A program made the translations under genes and the position numbers. Positions 1 through 3,929 of a stretch of 6,239 nt of DNA are shown piece by piece (the stretch's first letter is position 1; the number at the start of each line of letters is the position of its first letter). Under the pieces are notes generated by a model that worked only from the letters and a program-made list of their open reading frames with translations, ran no database searches and was not told where the DNA came from. The stretch covers positions 1 through 6,239 of the forward strand of contig JAJQET010000175.1 in assembly GCA_021201515.1 (NCBI GenBank), written 5' to 3'. Origin of the DNA: Clostridiales bacterium (GTDB taxonomy: Bacteria; Bacillota; Clostridia; Oscillospirales; Oscillospiraceae).

Positions 1-376
1 TGGCGTTGATGCGGCTCATGGCCTTGGCCCGCTCCAAATCGTTGGAGGAAAAGGAAAGGGAAAAGCGCAGCTTGTCAAAGGTGGGGACGTACCGCTTCAT
101 GTCGTCCGGGAAGAGGTGGACGCAGAAGCCTTCGTAAGCCTCATGGCTCCAGGATTCGTGGATGGTCATGGTGTTCAGCAGGAACGTCTGCTGGGTGTGG
201 GCCGTCATGGACTCTCCGTCCCCCACCTTCACGAAAATGAATCCTTTCGTGCAGAACAGAAGCTCCAGCGCGTAGTGCCAGTGCGCGGGATAATAGAAGG
301 GGATTCCTTCCAAAAAATCGATCTTAAAACCGTTTTCCCCCGCTTCCTTCAAATTTTCGTGGAAATAATGATCCAT
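1..376 (-). CDS. AraC-family transcriptional regulator, N-terminal sensor part (cut by left edge)
   Basis: Reading the minus strand from the ATG at 376 gives at least 125 residues, continuing past the left edge. Residues about 27-41 read FYYPAHWHYALELLF. This is the P-x-H-W-H...E-L signature of the AraC-type cupin ligand-binding domain (H32, H34 and E38 in the usual places). The following segment, with a turn around V51-G55 and a strand near F65-N68, fits the same beta-barrel. The expected C-terminal double helix-turn-helix would lie outside the window, so DNA binding is inferred from the family and not seen. The start is supported by AGGAGG at 385-390, 8 nt upstream, and by a promoter at 403-431. 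The gene is divergent from the small-protein gene at 796, an arrangement common for local regulators. Ligand and targets are unknown. Confidence 0.85.
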   Translation of the reverse strand, partial: MDHYFHENLKEAGENGFKIDFLEGIPFYYPAHWHYALELLFCTKGFIFVKVGDGESMTAHTQQTFLLNTMTIHESWSHEAYEGFCVHLFPDDMKRYVPTFDKLRFSLSFSSNDLERAKAMSRINA

Positions 377-402
377 CAGGACAGCCTCCTTTCCTCAAGA
401 CG

Positions 403-431
403 ATAGTATCATAGCTTACAGGAAATGTCAA
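403..431 (-). promoter_or_regulatory. Sigma-A promoter of the AraC-family gene
   Basis: On the minus strand TTGACA (426-431) is followed by a 17-bp spacer and TACTAT (403-408), a consensus -35 and a near-consensus -10. Transcription would begin near 396, giving a short leader of about 20 nt before the ATG at 376, with the AGGAGG site inside it. This is the best-scoring promoter by eye in the window and suggests the regulator is expressed without help from an activator. Confidence 0.85.
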
Positions 432-445
432 CCAATTTCCAATTT
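432..445. repeat. Tandem 7-bp repeat CCAATTT x2 abutting the -35 of the AraC gene
   Basis: CCAATTT occurs twice head to tail (432-438 and 439-445), immediately upstream of the -35 hexamer at 426-431 on the minus strand. AraC-family proteins often bind direct repeats next to the -35, so this could be an autoregulatory site. It is also short and AT-rich enough to be chance. Confidence 0.4.
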
Positions 446-557
446 CTCCCAGTTTTAAGGGTGGTTCGGAGGCATCTGTAAGGCGCGCAGCTGCACTTGC
501 GAAAGCTTATGGAAAATCACTCAAAAAAATGCGAAAAATCCCGCCGCTCTTTCAAAA

Positions 558-569
558 GTCAATATTGAC
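558..569. promoter_or_regulatory. Palindromic operator-like site upstream of promoter P1
   Basis: GTCAATATTGAC is a perfect 12-bp inverted repeat. Its first base is 58 bp upstream of the first base of the -10 at 616, and its centre lies near -64 relative to the predicted start site, a position typical of activators contacting RNA polymerase from upstream. A near-identical element (GTCAATATCAAC, 1372-1383) sits at exactly the same distance from the second small-protein promoter. The bound protein is unknown. The neighbouring AraC-type protein is a candidate, although that family more often uses direct repeats. Confidence 0.65.
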
Positions 570-592
570 CATAAAAAGGCTAATAACCTGCC

Positions 593-621
593 TTGGCAAA
601 AAATGACGGCCATGGTATCAT
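593..621 (+). promoter_or_regulatory. Promoter P1 for the upstream small-protein gene
   Basis: TTGGCA (593-598), a 17-bp spacer, then TATCAT (616-621) preceded by TGg (613-615), which makes an extended -10. The predicted start is near 628. The block GGCCATGGTAT overlapping the -10 recurs as GGCCGTGCTAT in promoter P2. Confidence 0.75.
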
Positions 622-795
622 TAGGATGCTGAAAGGAACCGGATGAGACAAGTAAAACAAGGTTCCGGACGGCAACTGCTAACGTGCGCGGTGCCAGCCG
701 GGGTTCCGGTGGGCAGGGGCAGCAGTGTGGCAACGCACCCGCTCCCGCTCAGGCAGCGCGCCAACAGAATTCAGGATAAAGGAGTTATGAGTATT
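622..795 (+). promoter_or_regulatory. Hairpin-containing 5' leader of the upstream small-protein gene
   Basis: About 160 nt separate the predicted start site from the coding region. A hairpin forms at 692-715: a 10-bp stem with one mismatch and one G-U pair, loop GGTT. GGAACC (635-640) can pair with either of two GGTTCC copies (661-666 or 703-708), the second of which would compete with the 692-715 hairpin. The frame is also open from an ATG at 643 with a plausible AAAGGA five bases upstream, so part of the leader may be translated. No known riboswitch class is recognised. Confidence 0.35.
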
Positions 796-921
796 ATGAA
801 AAAGAATCACAACCAGAAGCTGCCTCTCTTTGGTAAGAAAGTAGCTTTGACTGACCGTCTGATGGACGACGTCTACTGCGATGCGACCCCCCGCACCGAT
901 AATTACCGCTATGTGCGCTGA
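796..921 (+). CDS. Small protein A, 41 residues, distant member of the local small-protein family
   Basis: Unrecognised small protein, basic (9 K/R against 5 D/E), without signal peptide or membrane segment. It opens MKKNHNQK, resembling the M(M)xNRExK opening of the downstream proteins, has one cysteine (C28, in VYC), and ends in DNYRYVR, comparable with the NYHRY end of the protein at 2152-2277. Start choice is uncertain. AAAGGAG at 778-784 is 11 nt from the ATG at 796 but only 2 nt from an in-frame ATG at 787 (44 residues). A third in-frame ATG at 643 with its own AAAGGA would give 92 residues with an N-terminal extension. I prefer 796 because its length and opening match the other family members. 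It stands alone in a transcription unit with promoter 593-621 and probable terminator 1190-1222. Function unknown. Confidence 0.6.
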   Translation: MKKNHNQKLPLFGKKVALTDRLMDDVYCDATPRTDNYRYVR

Positions 922-1189
922 TAGACGCTTCCCGCAGTATCGCAGCCTTTCCGCCTCCGCCGGCGCCCTCCGGGTGCGGCGGGCAGGACGGCGCAGCGAC
1001 CAGCCCAGATGGGTCGGGCTGGCCCGTTAACCTTGCGTTCTTCATTTTTTCTCCTCTTTTCAAAGACGGGGCCGCCTGAGGGCGGCTCCGTCGAGAGAGG
1101 GCCAACCAGGGCCGCGGATGCCCTTTATCCGCCGCCCGTTTCCATATAGATTCGCGTTTTCCCCTTTTTTCTTCTTCTTTTTCTTCGGG
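922..1189 (+). other. GC-rich gene-less trailer with hairpins
   Basis: No convincing gene: open frames here have no ribosome binding site and low-complexity Arg/Pro-rich translations. Inverted repeats seen are CCAGCCC/GGGCTGG (1000-1006 with 1016-1022), a 12-bp stem with one G-U pair at 1065-1076 with 1081-1092 and loop TGAG, and GCGGAT/ATCCGC near 1115-1135. None is followed by a U-run on the plus strand. It could be a long 3' untranslated region or a structured RNA, but there is no recognised family. Confidence 0.4.
1157..1186 (+). repeat. 30-nt homopyrimidine tract
   Basis: Thirty consecutive C/T bases, mostly T with CTT triplets, lie directly before the terminator hairpin at 1190. Read on the minus strand it is purine-only. 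It may simply be low-complexity sequence, or part of the transcript end region. Confidence 0.6.
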
Positions 1190-1222
1190 AACCAGGATCG
1201 CCCTTTGGGCGGTCCTGGTTTT
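1190..1222 (+). terminator. Rho-independent terminator of the upstream small-protein unit
   Basis: A 14-bp stem, 1190-1203 (AACCAGGATCGCCC) with 1207-1220, contains one A-to-G change that still pairs as G-U, around a TTT loop. TTTT then TTCC-type pyrimidines follow. The stem is strong but the U-run is short, so termination is likely but not certain. It would separate the unit at 796-921 from promoter P2. Confidence 0.7.
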
Positions 1223-1371
1223 CCGTTGTTTCGGCACAGGCGGAGGCGCAGCGGGCAGCCCCCTTTTGGTCAAAACGGATTTTCGTACCGGCCAGAGGTG
1301 AAAGCGGACAGGAGGAGCTGTCGTTTCGCGGAGGCAAAAATGAATAATTTGTGTACGCATGATGCAAAAAA

Positions 1372-1383
1372 GTCAATATCAAC
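1372..1383. promoter_or_regulatory. Operator-like site upstream of promoter P2
   Basis: GTCAATATCAAC matches the perfect palindrome at 558-569 in 10 of 12 positions and keeps the left half exactly. It begins 58 bp upstream of the -10 at 1430, the same distance as the first copy. Downstream, AAnAGGnTAATnA (1388-1400 here, 574-586 in the first copy) is also shared without gaps. Confidence 0.6.
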
Positions 1384-1406
1384 CTAAAAGAGGATAATCA
1401 GGTACC

Positions 1407-1435
1407 TTTTCCCAGTCGGGTGGCCGTGCTATACT
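1407..1435 (+). promoter_or_regulatory. Promoter P2 for the four-gene small-protein operon
   Basis: TGc-TATACT (1427-1435) is a good extended -10. The -35 position at 17-bp spacing reads TTTTCC (1407-1412), only three matches to consensus, so the promoter probably leans on the extended -10 and on an activator. An overlapping TATAAT at 1435-1440 is an alternative -10, but it lacks a -35 at proper distance. Predicted start near 1442. Confidence 0.7.
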
Positions 1436-1472
1436 ATAATCACCGTAAGGGTACACGGTAACAAAACCCCAA

Positions 1473-1499
1473 CGGCCACAGCGCAATCGCAGATGGCCG
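1473..1499 (+). promoter_or_regulatory. Two-tier hairpin in the leader of the small-protein operon
   Basis: CGGCCA (1473-1478) pairs with TGGCCG (1494-1499), and inside it GCG (1481-1483) pairs with CGC (1488-1490) around a CAAT loop. It ends 13 nt before the AAGGAG of the first gene. A short stem, ACCGT/ACGGT, at 1442-1459 precedes it. It could stabilise the message 5' end or modulate translation. There is no U-run, so it is not a terminator. Confidence 0.45.
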
Positions 1500-1523
1500 A
1501 ATCGAACCTTAAAGGAGTGACGC

Positions 1524-1655
1524 ATGATGGAGATTCGTGACAAGAAGCAACAGCATGGCTTTGCAGGCCGCTTTTCCAGCTACATGGAGAAGCATTTGCC
1601 GGAAATCGGTGATGCGCTTGCCCTCGATCACTGGCGGACCTGTCAGAGGTATTGA
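1524..1655 (+). CDS. Small protein B, 43 residues, first gene of the small-protein operon
   Basis: Unrecognised. It begins MMEIRDKK and then has the family core R16-F17, Y20, K23-H24, P26-E-I-G and D30-A31, followed by D35-x-W37-x-x-C40-Q41 and a C-terminal RY. Charge is near neutral (7 K/R, 6 D/E). There is no signal peptide or membrane segment, and residues about 13-36 look able to form an amphipathic helix. AAGGAG at 1512-1517 lies 6 nt from the first of two consecutive ATG codons. It is most like the protein at 2003-2122, sharing R16, F17, Y20, K23 and H24 at identical positions. The first gene after promoter P2, it is followed by an unusually long 176-nt spacer. Role unknown; the shared pattern with three downstream genes is the evidence that it is real. 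Confidence 0.8.
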   Translation: MMEIRDKKQQHGFAGRFSSYMEKHLPEIGDALALDHWRTCQRY

Positions 1656-1831
1656 ACCCGCCGCAGCAGATAGAACTACAGCGCTTCGTCATCGAGCAAC
1701 GTGCAGCGGGGACACGCCCGGCACAGCACCGTATCAGCCGGAGCCGTCGGTACCCTATAGACGGCTTGAGGCCAGGAGCAGCCGCCCCCCGCGGAGGAAC
1801 CCGACAGACAGCATCATATAAGGAGTAAATT
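1656..1831 (+). other. 176-nt spacer inside the small-protein operon
   Basis: The other gaps in the operon are 51 and 29 nt, so this one stands out. It contains no ATG and no ribosome binding site until AAGGAG at 1820-1825. It is GC-rich and holds a stem AGCCGTC/GACGGCT (1742-1748 with 1760-1766) without a U-run. It may have formed by decay of a lost member, or may carry an RNA processing element. I see nothing that decides. Confidence 0.4.
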
Positions 1832-1951
1832 GTGATGAACAATCGTGAACAGAAGCAGACCACCCAGAAGAAGGGCAGCTTTGTAGAGCGCCATCCCAAC
1901 TTTTTCGAGGCTCTGCGCTACTTTGACGAGTGGAACTACTGTCAGCACTGA
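1832..1951 (+). CDS. Small protein C, 39 residues, second gene of the operon (GTG start)
   Basis: Unrecognised member of the local family. It opens (M)MNNREQK, then F17, R20-H21-P22, E26-A27-L28, Y30 and D32-E33-W34-N35-Y36-C37-Q38-H39. The end DEWNYCQH parallels ALAYCNERNYHRY of the fourth protein and DHWRTCQRY of the first. AAGGAG at 1820-1825 is 6 nt from GTG and 9 nt from an in-frame ATG at 1835. I chose GTG because the region aligns with the third gene's ribosome site and double start (27 of 32 bases, 1818-1849 against 1989-2020), where the equivalent codon is ATG. Starting at 1835 would remove one residue. No signal peptide or membrane segment. Function unknown. Confidence 0.8.
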   Translation: MMNNREQKQTTQKKGSFVERHPNFFEALRYFDEWNYCQH

Positions 1952-2002
1952 GCGGCGGCGTTCCCAACCAAACCAAAACCTATCTCATAAAAGGAGTAAA
2001 TA

Positions 2003-2122
2003 ATGATGAAAAACCGTGAATATAATGAAAAGAAGAACCTGATGGATCGTTTTTGTGACTATCTGAAGAAGCACCCCGAAATCGGCCAGGCGTGTGAAGC
2101 CTATACCCGCAGCCTCCACTGA
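2003..2122 (+). CDS. Small protein D, 39 residues, third gene of the operon
   Basis: Unrecognised member of the local family. It opens MMKNREYNEKK, then the core R16-F17, Y20, K22-K23-H24-P25-E26-I27-G28 and Q29-A30-C31, and ends SLH. The HxPEIG block is shared with the first protein (HLPEIG). It carries two cysteines (C18, C31) where the others have one, and it lacks the Trp and the NY motif near the C-terminus seen in its neighbours. It is mildly basic (8 K/R, 6 D/E) and probably helical over residues about 13-35. AAGGAG at 1991-1996 is 6 nt from the first ATG. It lies 51 nt after the second gene and 29 nt before the fourth, so it is co-transcribed. Function unknown. Confidence 0.8.
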   Translation: MMKNREYNEKKNLMDRFCDYLKKHPEIGQACEAYTRSLH

Positions 2123-2151
2123 ACTACCCCATTTGTAAGGAGTGAACGAAC

Positions 2152-2277
2152 ATGAAAACGATGGAAACCAGACAGAAGAAGACCCTTGCAGAGCGTTTCA
2201 CCGAATTTGCCGGCCGGCATCAGGACGCCTTTGACGCCCTGGCCTACTGCAACGAACGCAACTATCACCGGTATTGA
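2152..2277 (+). CDS. Small protein E, 41 residues, last gene of the operon
   Basis: Unrecognised member of the local family. It opens MKTMETRQKK, then R15-F16, F19, R22-H23-Q24-D25-A26-F27-D28-A29-L30, Y32-C33, E35-x-N37-Y38 and a final RY. The block F-(D/E)-A-L-x-Y is shared with the second protein (FEALRY). AAGGAG at 2137-2142 lies 9 nt before the ATG at 2152. An internal ATG at 2161 would align better with the other openings but is 18 nt away, so it is unlikely. It is the last gene of the operon, with the terminator 125 nt beyond the stop. No signal peptide, membrane segment or recognisable domain. Function unknown. Confidence 0.8.
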   Translation: MKTMETRQKKTLAERFTEFAGRHQDAFDALAYCNERNYHRY

Positions 2278-2343
2278 TCCGGTTCTGCCCTACAGAGTGG
2301 AAGCGGTTCGCAGCAGGAGGCCCCGCGGCATAGCGCAGGGCTG

Positions 2344-2380
2344 CCCCGCCTCCGTCCCCATCGGGACGGCCCCGGCGGGG
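2344..2380 (+). other. Strong GC hairpin in the operon trailer
   Basis: CCCCGCC (2344-2350) pairs with GGCGGGG (2374-2380), and inside it CCGTCCC (2352-2358) pairs with GGGACGG (2363-2369) around a CATC loop. It lies between the last small gene and the terminator. There is no U-run, so it is more likely a message-stabilising or processing structure than a terminator. Confidence 0.5.
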
Positions 2381-2402
2381 CGGATAATCTGACACAACAT
2401 AC

Positions 2403-2445
2403 AACGCCTGTCACCCGGCTGGGTGGCAGGCGTTTTCTTTTTTTT
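2403..2445 (+). terminator. Rho-independent terminator of the small-protein operon
   Basis: A stem of about 14 bp (AACGCCTGTCACCC, 2403-2416, with 2421-2434; one pair is G-U) and a GGCT loop are followed by TTTTC and eight more T. This is a textbook strong terminator on the plus strand. Confidence 0.93.
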
Positions 2446-2522
2446 GGGACGGCATCAGCCCAGACGGGAGAGGGCGGGGCTTGCTCCGTTTCCAAAATGC
2501 AGGATTGTGCTGTGAAACTTGC

Positions 2523-2555
2523 AAAACAGGCGTTCCGCACAGCGGGACGCCTGTT
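2523..2555 (-). terminator. Rho-independent terminator of the dehydratase genes
   Basis: A 14-bp stem (2525-2538 with 2542-2555, one G-U pair, three-base loop) begins 18 nt past the dehydratase stop on the minus strand. It is followed on that strand by TTTTGCAAGTTT, a moderate U-rich tail. Together with 2403-2445 it insulates the two converging operons. Confidence 0.8.
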
Positions 2556-2573
2556 CGGACGATAAATGATAAC

Positions 2574-3860
<1,287 letters not shown>

Positions 3861-3884
3861 GTTTGGTAAATCCTTTCCTTGGAT

Positions 3885-3919
3885 GCGCCCACCGGGGGAC
3901 AGTACCCCGGTGCTGGCGC
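3885..3919 (-). promoter_or_regulatory. Intercistronic hairpin between activase and dehydratase genes
   Basis: CACCGGGG (3890-3897) pairs with CCCCGGTG (3905-3912), extended by GCGCC (3885-3889) with GGCGC (3915-3919) across a two-base bulge. It fills about half of the 69-nt gap. On the minus strand it is followed by ATCC and not a U-run, so it is not a standard terminator. It may set message stability or the relative output of the two genes. Confidence 0.55.
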
Positions 3920-3929
3920 AGAGGTTTCG

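Noticed and set aside
116..406. Plus-strand open frame opposite the AraC-family gene
   Set aside because: The minus strand gives a recognisable AraC cupin domain with promoter and ribosome site; the plus frame covers that gene's own promoter and has no family resemblance.
1065..1092. Hairpin considered as a terminator
   Set aside because: Stable 12-bp stem but no U-run on the plus strand and only TTTG on the minus strand; listed as a structured element only.
794..1360. Minus-strand open frame of 188 codons
   Set aside because: Low-complexity Arg/Pro/Lys-rich translation. It runs antisense across the first small gene, through terminator and hairpin sequence, with no promoter or ribosome site of its own.
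558..1435. CRISPR array or other regular repeat array
   Set aside because: Only two related promoter segments about 814 bp apart; no repeat-spacer periodicity.
1429..1976. Overlapping open frames on both strands across the small-protein operon
   Set aside because: They are shadows of the small genes and the GC-rich spacer; none has a ribosome site, while each small gene has AAGGAG at good spacing.
1524..2277. Leaderless multi-peptide bacteriocin operon
   Set aside because: Tandem small genes fit superficially, but the proteins are near neutral to mildly basic with many acidic residues, and no immunity or transport gene is visible. Kept only as one possibility.
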